Below, piece after piece: positions 24,007 to 32,005 of a DNA stretch of 51,066 nucleotides. The notes under the pieces are model-generated. The model was not told the origin of the DNA, searched no databases, and was given only the letters and a program-made list of their open reading frames with translations. How positions within the stretch are numbered: position 1 is the stretch's first letter; each line of letters opens with the position of its first letter. The DNA is from an uncultured Pseudoflavonifractor sp. (lineage in GTDB: Bacteria > Bacillota > Clostridia > Oscillospirales > Oscillospiraceae), in NCBI GenBank assembly GCA_947577065.1, contig CANPTT010000015.1, positions 1-51,066 on the forward strand. The letters are read 5' to 3'. Made by a program: the position numbers and the translations under genes.

Positions 24007-24603
24007 TTGGACGCAAATTATCAGCAGCGCCGCCGGTTCCAGGCCCAGGAGACCCGCCGGGCCATCCTGGCGGCAGCCGCTCAGCTCTCCCGGCAGGGCG
24101 GCTTTGAAAAAATGACCATCCGGGATGTCTGCGCCGCAGCCGGAGTCACCACCGGGGCCTTTTATCACCACTTTTCCTCCAAGGCCGACCTTCTGAAGCA
24201 GGGCTTTACCTCTGTGGATGTATATCTGGAAAAGGCCTTGGCGCCACACCGCAACCTGCCCCCCCTGAAACGGCTGGAGTCCTTGGTAAGGCTTTATGCC
24301 CGGTTTATGGAGGAACAGGGCTGGGAAACCATCTCCCTCTATTACAGCCGCCGTCTCACCGACGCCTCTTCAGATCCCATGGACCCGGACCGCTATACTC
24401 TGCGCACCATGCGGGAATGCCTTGCCGACCTGTCGCGGGAGAGGATCCTCTCCCCCGCGCTCTCCCCGGAGTGGACGGCAGATTTCTTTTTCCGCCACTT
24501 TCGGGGCATCGTTATTGACTGGGCGCTCCACCGGGGCAGCTACTCCTTGTGGCCCAAGCTGGAGCAGGATTACGACCTTTTTACCCGCTCGTTTCAGGCA
24601 TAG
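24007..24603 (+). CDS. TetR-family repressor
   Basis: 198 aa from a TTG with AAGGAGGGG six nt upstream (an upstream in-frame ATG at 23974 lacks a ribosome site). N-terminal HTH: ETRRAILAAAAQLSRQGGFEKMTIRDVCAAAGVTTGAFYHHFSSKADLL. The C-terminal all-helical ligand domain is of normal length. It is divergent from degV with a shared palindromic operator, so it is very likely autoregulated and the regulator of degV. Confidence 0.92.
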   Translation: MDANYQQRRRFQAQETRRAILAAAAQLSRQGGFEKMTIRDVCAAAGVTTGAFYHHFSSKADLLKQGFTSVDVYLEKALAPHRNLPPLKRLESLVRLYARFMEEQGWETISLYYSRRLTDASSDPMDPDRYTLRTMRECLADLSRERILSPALSPEWTADFFFRHFRGIVIDWALHRGSYSLWPKLEQDYDLFTRSFQA

Positions 24604-24623
24604 GGCCCGTTCCCTCATAATTT

Positions 24624-24658
24624 CACCCCCCGCCGAATAAGCTGTCCGGCGGGGGGTG
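24624..24658 (+). promoter_or_regulatory. Hairpin covering the ylbJ-like ribosome binding site
   Basis: A 12-bp perfect stem CACCCCCCGCCG (24624-24635) with CGGCGGGGGGTG (24647-24658). Its right arm is the only G-rich Shine-Dalgarno candidate for the TTG at 24666. It may be a weak tetR terminator or a translational lock. Confidence 0.5.
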
Positions 24659-24665
24659 GTCTATT

Positions 24666-25856
24666 TTGAGCCACATTCTGAAAAAGCAATGGATCCGCGA
24701 CGCCCTGGCGGGCGCCGGGCTTCTCCTGTGCTCCATCGCCCTTATCTGCTGGCCCAAGGATGTGTCTGCCGCCGTTCAGGAGGGGCTTCGGCTGTGTTAT
24801 AACGTGATCCTCCCCTCCCTGTTTCCCTTCTTCATCCTCACCTCCCTGGTGATCTCTCTCGGTCTGGCAGGCTATTTGGGCCGCCTTTTGGAGCCCGTTA
24901 TGCGGCCTCTCTTCCACGTGGGCGGCCCCTGTGCCGCCGCCCTGGCCCTGGGCTTTGTCGGCGGCTATCCGGTGGGCGCCAGAGCCGCCCTTACCCTTTA
25001 CCAAGAGGGGCAGTGCACCAAAACGGAATGCGAACGGCTGCTGGCCTTCTGCAACAACTCCGGTCCCGCCTTTATTCTGGGCGTAGTGGGAGCGGGAGTC
25101 TTTGCCGACAGCCGGGTCGGGCTTCTGCTCTGCCTGGCCCACGCCGCCGCCTCCCTGTGCGTGGGGATCGTATTCCGCTTTTACCGGATGGGGGAGCGGA
25201 CCGAAGGCCGCCGGACCTCCTCCCCCATTGCCGCGCAGCGTTTCACTTCCGCCTTCACCGGGGCGGTAAAGGGAGCGGTGACCTCCACCCTCAACATCTG
25301 CGCCTTTGTGGTGTGCTTCACCGTCATTATCCGCCTGTGCTTCCTCTCCGGTCTGCTGCCCGCCCTTGCGGGCTTTCTGGGGCGGGTCTTCGCCCCCCTG
25401 GGCTTTTCCCAGGTCTGGGCCCAACGACTGCTCACCGGGCTTTTGGAGCTATCCTCCGGAGTGGCGGCGCTTACGGGGGATGGTTCTCTGACGGGACGAG
25501 TTTCTATGGCAGCTTTCCTTTTGGGCTGGGCCGGGATCTCCGTCCACTGTCAGGTCCTCTCTTTCTTGGAAGAAAGCGGTCTCAGCACCCGGACTTACAT
25601 CGGAGGCAAGCTGCTTCACGGTCTTTTCTCCGCCGGGCTCACCGCCCTTCTGCTTCGGGCCTTCCCTCTGAAGGAGAGTGTCTCATCCTATCTTGCCCAA
25701 CAGGTAGAGGGCATCGCCGGAACCGATTTTTACTCTGCCCTGGCTGTCTCCACCGCTGCGGCCTGGGGGGTATTCCTTCTCTTTTTTCTTTTGGCGGCCC
25801 TGGGCGTTCAAATGGGGCGAAAAACCAGTGGAAAAAGACGGACAGGTGTGATATAA
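24666..25856 (+). CDS. ylbJ: Nucleoside-recognition (Gate) membrane protein, YlbJ-like
   Basis: 396 aa, about ten hydrophobic segments, two Gate/nucleoside-recognition halves. Typical stretches: LPSLFPFFILTSLVISLG, GFVGGYPVGARA, CNNSGPAFILGVVG. YlbJ in Bacillus is a sporulation membrane protein required for spore cortex; Spo-family Gate proteins (SpoIIM/SpmA relatives) are similar. Other sporulation genes in the window support this reading. TTG start at 24666. The long Pro/Gly-rich loops are normal for the family. Confidence 0.82.
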   Translation: MSHILKKQWIRDALAGAGLLLCSIALICWPKDVSAAVQEGLRLCYNVILPSLFPFFILTSLVISLGLAGYLGRLLEPVMRPLFHVGGPCAAALALGFVGGYPVGARAALTLYQEGQCTKTECERLLAFCNNSGPAFILGVVGAGVFADSRVGLLLCLAHAAASLCVGIVFRFYRMGERTEGRRTSSPIAAQRFTSAFTGAVKGAVTSTLNICAFVVCFTVIIRLCFLSGLLPALAGFLGRVFAPLGFSQVWAQRLLTGLLELSSGVAALTGDGSLTGRVSMAAFLLGWAGISVHCQVLSFLEESGLSTRTYIGGKLLHGLFSAGLTALLLRAFPLKESVSSYLAQQVEGIAGTDFYSALAVSTAAAWGVFLLFFLLAALGVQMGRKTSGKRRTGVI

Positions 25857-25926
25857 TAGCCGCAAAGTAGCTATTATACCGGATCGAAATAATTAAGCCC
25901 TTCCGGCTATCCCTATTATTTCGATC
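25852..25926 (+). repeat. Two consecutive inverted repeats downstream of the ylbJ-like gene
   Basis: TATAATAGC (25852-25860) pairs with GCTATTATA (25870-25878). Right after it, GATCGAAATAAT (25882-25893) pairs with ATTATTTCGATC (25915-25926). Both arms are perfect and AT-rich in GC-rich DNA. The first includes a -10-like TATAAT and overlaps the ylbJ stop. Operator or RNA structure for the following small gene is possible. Confidence 0.55.
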
Positions 25927-26001
25927 GGCCCGCATATCCCGCGACCGCCCTGCGGTTTTTGGGGCTTCATCGCAAAGGGCCACATCGGAAGGAGAAGGGT
26001 C

Positions 26002-26229
26002 ATGTTTGGAAAGAAAACGCTGTTTCAGGAAAATATAGACCCCCGCTGCGCTTACTGTGCCAAGGGTGCCCCTTTGGAGGAGGGTCGTGTTCTCTGCTCC
26101 AAAAAGGGCGTGATCCGCGCCGACGGCCGCTGTGGCAGTTTTCGTTACGACCCCCTGAAGCGGGTCCCCCCCAAACCGGCGGTACTGGACACCAGCAGGC
26201 TGAAGGAGGAGGACTTTCGGCTGGAGTAA
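26002..26229 (+). CDS. Small four-cysteine protein, unknown function
   Basis: 75 aa. Cys16 and Cys19 (CAYC), Cys32 and Cys44 could form a zinc-ribbon-like site. The ends are polar and there is no membrane segment. GGAAGGAG is placed well before the ATG. Similar short cysteine proteins are widespread in Oscillospiraceae, so it is probably real. It lies 78 bp before asparaginase on the same strand. Function unknown. Confidence 0.75.
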   Translation: MFGKKTLFQENIDPRCAYCAKGAPLEEGRVLCSKKGVIRADGRCGSFRYDPLKRVPPKPAVLDTSRLKEEDFRLE

Positions 26230-26307
26230 GCCCAGCTTCCGGGCAGGACAGGCGGCGGGGCTTTGGCCCAGCCGCCTACTTTGACCAAAGAGAAAGGAGG
26301 CTTCCCC

Positions 26308-27309
26308 GTGAAGCGGATCCTTATGATCGGAACCGGAGGCACCATCGCTTCCGAAATGACCGAGGCGGGCCTGACCCCCAACCTGAACAGCGAGGATCTG
26401 CTCTCCTACGTCCCCGCCCTGAGGGACCTGTGCCGGGTGGACTGCCTTCAAATATGCAGCATCGACTCCACCAACATGACTCCCGCCCACTGGCTGCTCA
26501 TCGCCCGGACCATCCGGGAACGCTATGACCGCTACGACGGCTTTGTGATCTGCCATGGTACCGACACCATGGCCTACACCGCCGCCGCTTTGAGCTATCT
26601 CATCCAAAACAGCCCCAAGCCCATGGTCCTCACCGGCAGTCAAAGGCCCATCCACGCCGACATCACCGACTCCAAGGCCAATCTGCTGGACAGCTTCACC
26701 GTGGCCTGCGACGGTCGGGTCCCCGGGGTCAGCGTGGTCTTCGGCGGAGAGGTCATCCTGGGCACCCGGGCCAGAAAGACCTACTCGAAGAGCTATGGCG
26801 CCTTTTCCAGCATCAACTATCCCGTTTTGGGGGTGGTGCAGGACGGGCGGCTGGTCCCATACCTGCGCCCGGAGGTCTCCGGCCCTCTTCGGCTCTACGA
26901 CACTCTGAACGAGAAGGTCTCCCTTCTCAAGCTGATCCCCGGCGTCTCTCCCGCCCAGCTCTCCTTTCTTTTGTCGGAGAGCGACGCCGTTATCATTGAG
27001 AGCTACGGAGTGGGGGGCGTTCCCGCGGGAGCCCAGGGGGAATTTTACCGCCGGATCCAGGCCGCCAAGGCCCAGGGAAAGCTGGTGGTGTTTACCACCC
27101 AAGTTCAGAACGAGGGCAGCGATCTGTCGGTCTATGGGGTGGGCCACTGCCTCAAGCGGGACCTGGGAGTGCTGGAATCCTATGACATGACCACCGAGGC
27201 GGTGGTGGCCAAGCTCATGTGGCTGTTGGCCCAGAGCCGGGACCCGGAGGAGGTGGGGCGGCTTTTCTATGCCCCCGTGGCGGGAGATATCCTCTGCGGC
27301 CCCCGGTGA
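26308..27309 (+). CDS. ansA: L-asparaginase (cytosolic, type I-like)
   Basis: 333 aa from a GTG with AAAGGAGG upstream. Catalytic Thr12 is in IGTGGTIAS; the second Thr/Asp pair is in CHGTDTM and the Lys in TDSKANLLDS. There is no signal peptide, so the enzyme is probably cytosolic and hydrolyses asparagine to aspartate and ammonia. A bidirectional terminator closes the gene. Confidence 0.93.
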   Translation: MKRILMIGTGGTIASEMTEAGLTPNLNSEDLLSYVPALRDLCRVDCLQICSIDSTNMTPAHWLLIARTIRERYDRYDGFVICHGTDTMAYTAAALSYLIQNSPKPMVLTGSQRPIHADITDSKANLLDSFTVACDGRVPGVSVVFGGEVILGTRARKTYSKSYGAFSSINYPVLGVVQDGRLVPYLRPEVSGPLRLYDTLNEKVSLLKLIPGVSPAQLSFLLSESDAVIIESYGVGGVPAGAQGEFYRRIQAAKAQGKLVVFTTQVQNEGSDLSVYGVGHCLKRDLGVLESYDMTTEAVVAKLMWLLAQSRDPEEVGRLFYAPVAGDILCGPR

Positions 27310-27378
27310 GCCCTTGTTTCCTTTCTCAAATCAGCAAAAGGGAGCGGCCCGTGAACCACCGCGGCCGCGACTTCCACC

Positions 27379-27422
27379 AAAAAGGCCACGCTGTACGTTG
27401 TACAGCGTGGCCCTGTTTTTTT
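27379..27422. terminator. Bidirectional terminator between asparaginase and hydrogenase-like genes
   Basis: 13-bp perfect stem (27384-27396 with 27400-27412), A-run before and T-run after. Confidence 0.92.
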
Positions 27423-27425
27423 CTT

Positions 27426-28910
27426 TTACTTCTTTCCCTTCCCTGCGACGGCGGGCTCCTTCTTTTTGACGGACTTCTTCTCCGTCGGCTTCTCCCCGTC
27501 CGCCGCCTCCAGGATGGTACGGTCCCCCGCCTGTTGGGCGTGCTTCTGAACGTCCGTCTGGTTCTTGGGGGAACGGATGAGAATGCCGGGACCCTGGACA
27601 CAGCCCCCCTCGCAGGCCATGCCCTCCAGGAAGTTCACGCCTCCGATCCCCTTGGCAAATTTCAGAAGCTCCACCTTGCAAGCGTTCAGACCGCTGCATG
27701 ACACAGCGTTGAGCTTAAACTGCTTTTCGTCCACTCCGTGCTCCTTCAGACCCTGGGCCACCGCGGCGGCCACGCCGCCGGAGTGGGCGAAGCTGCGGCC
27801 AAAGCCGCTGGCCTCATCCAGCGTCGTCTCCTCCAGATTTTCCACCTGGATCCCCCGGGAGGCAAAGAGGGGATAGAGCTCCTCAAACGTAAGGGCACAG
27901 TCCACCGTGCCCATGGTCTTGCCCATCTGGTACTCCTTCTTCTTGGCCACACAGGGACCAATGAACACCACCTTGGCCTGGGGATCGGCCATCTTAATGC
28001 GCTTGCCGATCATCACCATGGGCGAGGGGGTGTGGGAAATGTACTGGGCCAAATCGGGAAAATTCTTCTCCACATAGTCTACAAAGGCGGGACAGCAGGA
28101 GGAGAGCAATTTCCCCTTCTCCAGCAGCTCCTCGCTCTCCGCCTTGGCGGTCATATCGGCGCCCAGGGCCACCTCCGCCACATCGTAAAAGCCCAGCTTC
28201 TTCAGACCCGTCACCACCTGGCCCAAGGCGGCCGGGGCAAACTGGCCGGCGATGGAGGGGGCGAGCACCGCATATACATGAAAGCCCCAGCGGGAAGCCC
28301 CCCGAAGCAGCTGCACCACATCTACAATGTGGGACTTGTCCATAATGGCTCCAAAGGGGCACTGGTAGGTACAAGCGCCGCAGGAGACACATTTGTTCAC
28401 GTCAATGGCCGCCTTTTTATTCTCCCCCATCGCAATGGCGCCGGGAAGGCAGCCCCGCTCGCAGGGCCGCTGGTTTTTCTCAATGGCCCCATAGGGACAC
28501 ACAGAGATACACTTGCCGCAGAGGATACACTTGGAGTGGTCGATGGTGGCCCGGTGGTTGACGATGGAAATGGCCTCCTTGGGACAGTTGTGAACACAGC
28601 GGGTGGCGATGCAGCCCCGGCAGGCCGGTCCCACTGTGATCTGGGTCACGGGGCACTCGTCGCAGGCGATCTCCATGACCTCTACCATCCCCGGGTTCCC
28701 CGTATCTCCCCCCAGGGCCATCTTCACCCGGCTGGAGATCACCGCCCGCTCCTTATAAATGCAGCAGCGCATCCGGGCCTCGGGACCGGGAATGATCTTC
28801 TCGGGGATATCCAGGATCCCGGTGGTGAGCCGGTCCTCCCAGGCCAGAACAGCTACCTCTTCCAATACCGAGGATTTCAGCTCCTGGACCGTTGTCTCAA
28901 ATTTCCGCAT
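27426..28910 (-). CDS. Monomeric [FeFe]-hydrogenase-like protein (group B type)
   Basis: 494 aa from the ATG with AAAGGAG upstream. A ferredoxin-like N-terminal half carries several four-Cys clusters (CRGCIATRCVHNCP, CILCGKCISVCP, CVSCGACTYQCP). The H-cluster half has L1 SSCCPAF (270-276), L2 GPCVAKKKE (318-326) and L3 MACEGGCVQGPG (431-442). This pattern fits group B, a poorly studied class expected to oxidise or make H2 with ferredoxin. The last ~25 residues form a Lys/Glu-rich tail with no known function. A maturase is not in view. Confidence 0.87.
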   Translation of the reverse strand: MRKFETTVQELKSSVLEEVAVLAWEDRLTTGILDIPEKIIPGPEARMRCCIYKERAVISSRVKMALGGDTGNPGMVEVMEIACDECPVTQITVGPACRGCIATRCVHNCPKEAISIVNHRATIDHSKCILCGKCISVCPYGAIEKNQRPCERGCLPGAIAMGENKKAAIDVNKCVSCGACTYQCPFGAIMDKSHIVDVVQLLRGASRWGFHVYAVLAPSIAGQFAPAALGQVVTGLKKLGFYDVAEVALGADMTAKAESEELLEKGKLLSSCCPAFVDYVEKNFPDLAQYISHTPSPMVMIGKRIKMADPQAKVVFIGPCVAKKKEYQMGKTMGTVDCALTFEELYPLFASRGIQVENLEETTLDEASGFGRSFAHSGGVAAAVAQGLKEHGVDEKQFKLNAVSCSGLNACKVELLKFAKGIGGVNFLEGMACEGGCVQGPGILIRSPKNQTDVQKHAQQAGDRTILEAADGEKPTEKKSVKKKEPAVAGKGKK

Positions 28911-29134
28911 GGCATTTTCTCCTTTGGGAAGAATCGTTTTCTTTTTCACAAATTCAACTTGCACTTCATTTTACTATCCCACGCAAGGCGTGTCAACGAC
29001 AACTTTTGGAGCTTTTTCCTTTTGGATTTGTGAAAAAAGCACAACATTCATCCCGTTCCCGTTTCCCAACGCCCCCCCACCGCATAGGATGAACCAGCCC
29101 TATGGCTTATTCTCTGCAAGAGAGGTGCGCTTTT

Positions 29135-30013
29135 ATGAACACTCCCATCTCCCCACGGATGTCCACTTGGGACGTCCCCCATGTCCCCCCTTCCGCAGAC
29201 CCGCCTCCCCCGGAAGTCCCTGCCGCAGATCCCTCCGCTCCGGAGGTCTCCGCCGCGGCGGAGCCGGTCCAGCCCTCTCAGCCCAGCGTTGGCGAACCTC
29301 CCTCCCTCCAGGAGGGTCTCTCCGCCCCCCTGCCCCGAATGGCCCCGGACCCCGCCGAAACCGCTCAAGTTCGCTTTCTCAACGCCGTGATGGAGGACAG
29401 TGGAGACCTGCGTGTCTCCACCGGCAACCGGCTGCTCGCCTCCTCCCTGTCTCCCGGTTCCCTCAGCGAGTATTTTACCGTCCCCGCCGGGTTCCGCCCC
29501 TTCGCCTTTCACGACGCTTCCTACCCCTGGCTGCTCCTCTTCCGCTCCACCATCCCTCTGACGGCCGGGGACGTGGTGACCCTGGCTCTGGTCCGCTCCG
29601 GGACAGGGACAGACCTGGTGCGGATAGATGACCGCCCCTGCGGGATCCAGGGCACCGGCCGGGCCTGCCTGCGCTGCGTCAACCTGGTCTATGACAGCCC
29701 CGGTCTGGATCTGATCCTCACGGACGGACGGGTCGTCTTTACCGATATGCGTTTTAAGGAGTCCACCAACTACCGCCGGGCCCAGTCGGGCCGCTATGAC
29801 CTCTATCTGGCCCAGAGCCCTTCCCTCCCCCCTCTCTCCCTGTCCGATATCGAGACGGTGGAGGAGCTTCCCATGGTGGCGGCGGACTGGACTGCGGAGC
29901 CTTTGGGCTCCTTCTTCCTGGACCTTCGGGCTGGGAGCCAGGCCAGCCTGTACCTTATGGGCGACTGGTCGGTTCGTCCGGAGCTCCGGATCAAGGCCGT
30001 GGAGAATTTTTGA
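29135..30013 (+). CDS. DUF4397 domain protein with Pro-rich N-terminus
   Basis: 292 aa from the ATG with GAGAGGTG upstream. Residues ~10-75 are almost entirely Pro, Ala, Ser and Glu (disordered). A DUF4397 domain follows (VRFLNAVMEDSGDLRVSTGNRLL ... YFTVPAGFRPFAFHDA), then a beta-rich region. There is no signal peptide. DUF4397 folds as small beta barrels and is often in surface or spore-associated proteins, but function is unknown. It is 89 bp before the PRK06851-like ATPase. Confidence 0.75.
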   Translation: MNTPISPRMSTWDVPHVPPSADPPPPEVPAADPSAPEVSAAAEPVQPSQPSVGEPPSLQEGLSAPLPRMAPDPAETAQVRFLNAVMEDSGDLRVSTGNRLLASSLSPGSLSEYFTVPAGFRPFAFHDASYPWLLLFRSTIPLTAGDVVTLALVRSGTGTDLVRIDDRPCGIQGTGRACLRCVNLVYDSPGLDLILTDGRVVFTDMRFKESTNYRRAQSGRYDLYLAQSPSLPPLSLSDIETVEELPMVAADWTAEPLGSFFLDLRAGSQASLYLMGDWSVRPELRIKAVENF

Positions 30014-30102
30014 CGGGAGGCCGGACGCCCCCGTCTCTCACCCCCGGCCCCTCTTCCGCATAGCTTGTAGTGAGCTGATTTTGGAACGGAGGGTCAACTT
30101 TT

Positions 30103-31182
30103 ATGGAACAAAAGGTCACTTTTTTTCTGGGGGCCAACTCACCCTCAGGATTTTACTCCCTATACGATCAGATGCTGGATCCGGACACGGCCAACCGGGT
30201 CTTTCTCCTCAAAGGAGGCGCCGGCTGCGGCAAGTCCTCCCTGATGAAACGAGCTGCCGCCGCTCTGGAGGATGTGGGGGAACAGGTGGAATACATACGC
30301 TGCTCCGGAGATCCGGACTCTTTGGACGCTGTCATTTTTCCCGGCCTGAAGGCCGCCATTGCAGACGCCACCGCCCCCCATGTGATGGAGCCCAGGCTGC
30401 CCGGCGTGGTTGAAAGTTATGTAAACCTAGGGCGGTTTTACGACCACACCGCCTTGCGTAAACAACGTGAGGAGATCGCCGCCGCCACCAAGGGATACCA
30501 AAGCCACTACAAGCGGGCCTACCGGTGCCTCACCGCCGCGGCCCAGCTGTGCGAAGACAACCGCTCCCTGCTGCTGACCCCCGCTTTGGAGGCGAGAGAG
30601 CTCAAGCGGGCCCGGGGGATCCTCTCCCGGGAGGTAAAAAAGACCGGACGGCAGCCGGGAGTCGCCGCTCAGCGCTTTTTAGGGGCCATCTCCTGCCAGG
30701 GGCTCTCCTGCCGGTTTGAGACGGTAAATACGCTGTGCCGTAAAGTCTATGAGCTTCAGGATGCCTATGGCCTGGGGGCCGGGATGCTCACCGCCCTGGC
30801 CGCCGGCTGTATGTCGGCGGGGTACGATGTGATCCTGTGCCCCTCCCCCCTTTTCCCGGACCGTGCCGAGCACCTGATCGTACCCGAGCTGGGGCTTGGC
30901 TTTGTCACCAGTACCCCCACCCTTCCCTATCCCGGCAAGCCCTACCGCAGAGTGCGGATAGACGCCATGGCCGACCCGGAGCAGCTGCGGAAATACAAAT
31001 CCCGGCTCAAGTTTTCCCGCAAGGTTCAGTCCGCCCTTTTGGATGAGGCGGTGGAGTCCCTGGCCCAGGCCAAGCTGGAGCACGACGCCCTGGAAAAGCT
31101 CTACAATCCCCATGTGGACTTTGAAGGGGTCTACGCCCAGGCTGACGCGGTCATTGAGGAGCTGCTGTCCCTGCGGGGATAA
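30103..31182 (+). CDS. PRK06851-like P-loop ATPase with degenerate second nucleotide site
   Basis: 359 aa. Walker A GGAGCGKSS at 38-46 near an N-terminus typical of PRK06851 proteins (FFLGANSPSGFYSLYDQML). This family normally has two P-loop modules. The second one here aligns around residues 221-270 (YGLGAGMLTALAAG ... HLIVPELGLGFVTS) but lacks the GKS/T of Walker A. Function of the family is unknown; it is common in spore-forming Firmicutes. Probably co-transcribed with the DUF4397 gene. Confidence 0.75.
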   Translation: MEQKVTFFLGANSPSGFYSLYDQMLDPDTANRVFLLKGGAGCGKSSLMKRAAAALEDVGEQVEYIRCSGDPDSLDAVIFPGLKAAIADATAPHVMEPRLPGVVESYVNLGRFYDHTALRKQREEIAAATKGYQSHYKRAYRCLTAAAQLCEDNRSLLLTPALEARELKRARGILSREVKKTGRQPGVAAQRFLGAISCQGLSCRFETVNTLCRKVYELQDAYGLGAGMLTALAAGCMSAGYDVILCPSPLFPDRAEHLIVPELGLGFVTSTPTLPYPGKPYRRVRIDAMADPEQLRKYKSRLKFSRKVQSALLDEAVESLAQAKLEHDALEKLYNPHVDFEGVYAQADAVIEELLSLRG

Positions 31183-31226
31183 GTCCTTTCTCAAAGGTTC
31201 AAAGGTGCGCGGCCCGCTTATTTGAC

Positions 31227-31272
31227 TAACATAAAACGGGACTGCCCTGCTGGGCAGTCCCGTTTTATGTTA
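31227..31272. terminator. Bidirectional terminator
   Basis: 21-bp perfect stem (31227-31247 with 31252-31272) between convergent genes. Confidence 0.93.
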
Positions 31273-31276
31273 ACTA

Positions 31277-31873
31277 TCAATCCAACACAGGCAATTCAAA
31301 AAGGGAATACAGGTTCTCCGGCGGGGTCACTCCCTGCTCCACAGCGATCACGGCAAAGGCCGCAATGTCGGCCTTTGCTTTTCGGGCCAGCTCCTTCAGG
31401 GCCTCGGTGGTCCCACCGCCGCCGTAGACGTCATCCATCACCAGGATCCTCTTGCCGTTGAGGTACTCCACATCCCCGTCGGTCAGGGAGATGGTCTGGT
31501 CCACAGGGGTGGTGACCGACCGGTAGGTGGCCTCTACCCTGGCCGGGCTGGTGCTCTTTCGGGCCACCACCGTCTTCGACAGCTCCACGCCCTTGGCCTT
31601 GGACCAGCGCAGGGCGACGGCGTGGGCCAAAGCGTTGCTTTTGGAGACAGGGTTCAGGATCGTATCGAACTCCACCCCCGCATCCAAAAGCCGCCGGGTC
31701 AAGTCGTCCGCAGCGCTCTCGATCAGGCTCACCTGTCCTGAAATGTCCAAAAAGCCCACCTGCCGGCCTCCGATCCGCTTAAAGGGAAGTGTAAATTTCC
31801 GCCCCCCCATGACCACCTCCAGGCCTTTGCTGCCATCCTCTCTCTCCACGATCCTGGTACCTGCCTGCTCCAT
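31277..31873 (-). CDS. Purine-type phosphoribosyltransferase
   Basis: 198 aa from the ATG with AAAGGGTGG upstream. PRPP-binding motif ILVMDDVYGGGGTTEAL at ~150 is the type I PRTase signature, and the remainder resembles adenine/xanthine PRTases. It would convert a purine base and PRPP to the nucleotide. It lies 132 bp behind guanine deaminase, whose product xanthine is a plausible substrate (inference). It has its own promoter. Confidence 0.82.
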   Translation of the reverse strand: MEQAGTRIVEREDGSKGLEVVMGGRKFTLPFKRIGGRQVGFLDISGQVSLIESAADDLTRRLLDAGVEFDTILNPVSKSNALAHAVALRWSKAKGVELSKTVVARKSTSPARVEATYRSVTTPVDQTISLTDGDVEYLNGKRILVMDDVYGGGGTTEALKELARKAKADIAAFAVIAVEQGVTPPENLYSLFELPVLD

Positions 31874-31931
31874 TTTTGACCACCCTTTCCGCATATCTGT
31901 ATCGATCGCCTCACAAAACTTTGGGGTGCAT

Positions 31932-31961
31932 ATTGTACCACATTTCGACCTGTCTTTTCAA
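31932..31961 (-). promoter_or_regulatory. Promoter of the phosphoribosyltransferase gene
   Basis: Minus strand TTGAAA (31961-31956), 18-bp spacer, TACAAT (31937-31932). Confidence 0.65.
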
Positions 31962-32005
31962 TGGATAGAATGTATAGAAAGAGGGAGCCGGCAGACCTCT
32001 CTCCC

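Noticed and set aside
25639-27147. A 502-codon minus-strand frame across the ylbJ end and asparaginase
   Set aside because: It runs antisense through two recognisable genes and their intergenic hairpins.
27738-29033. A 431-codon open frame on the plus strand opposite the hydrogenase-like gene
   Set aside because: No ribosome site, no family resemblance, and the minus strand encodes all Fe-S motifs.
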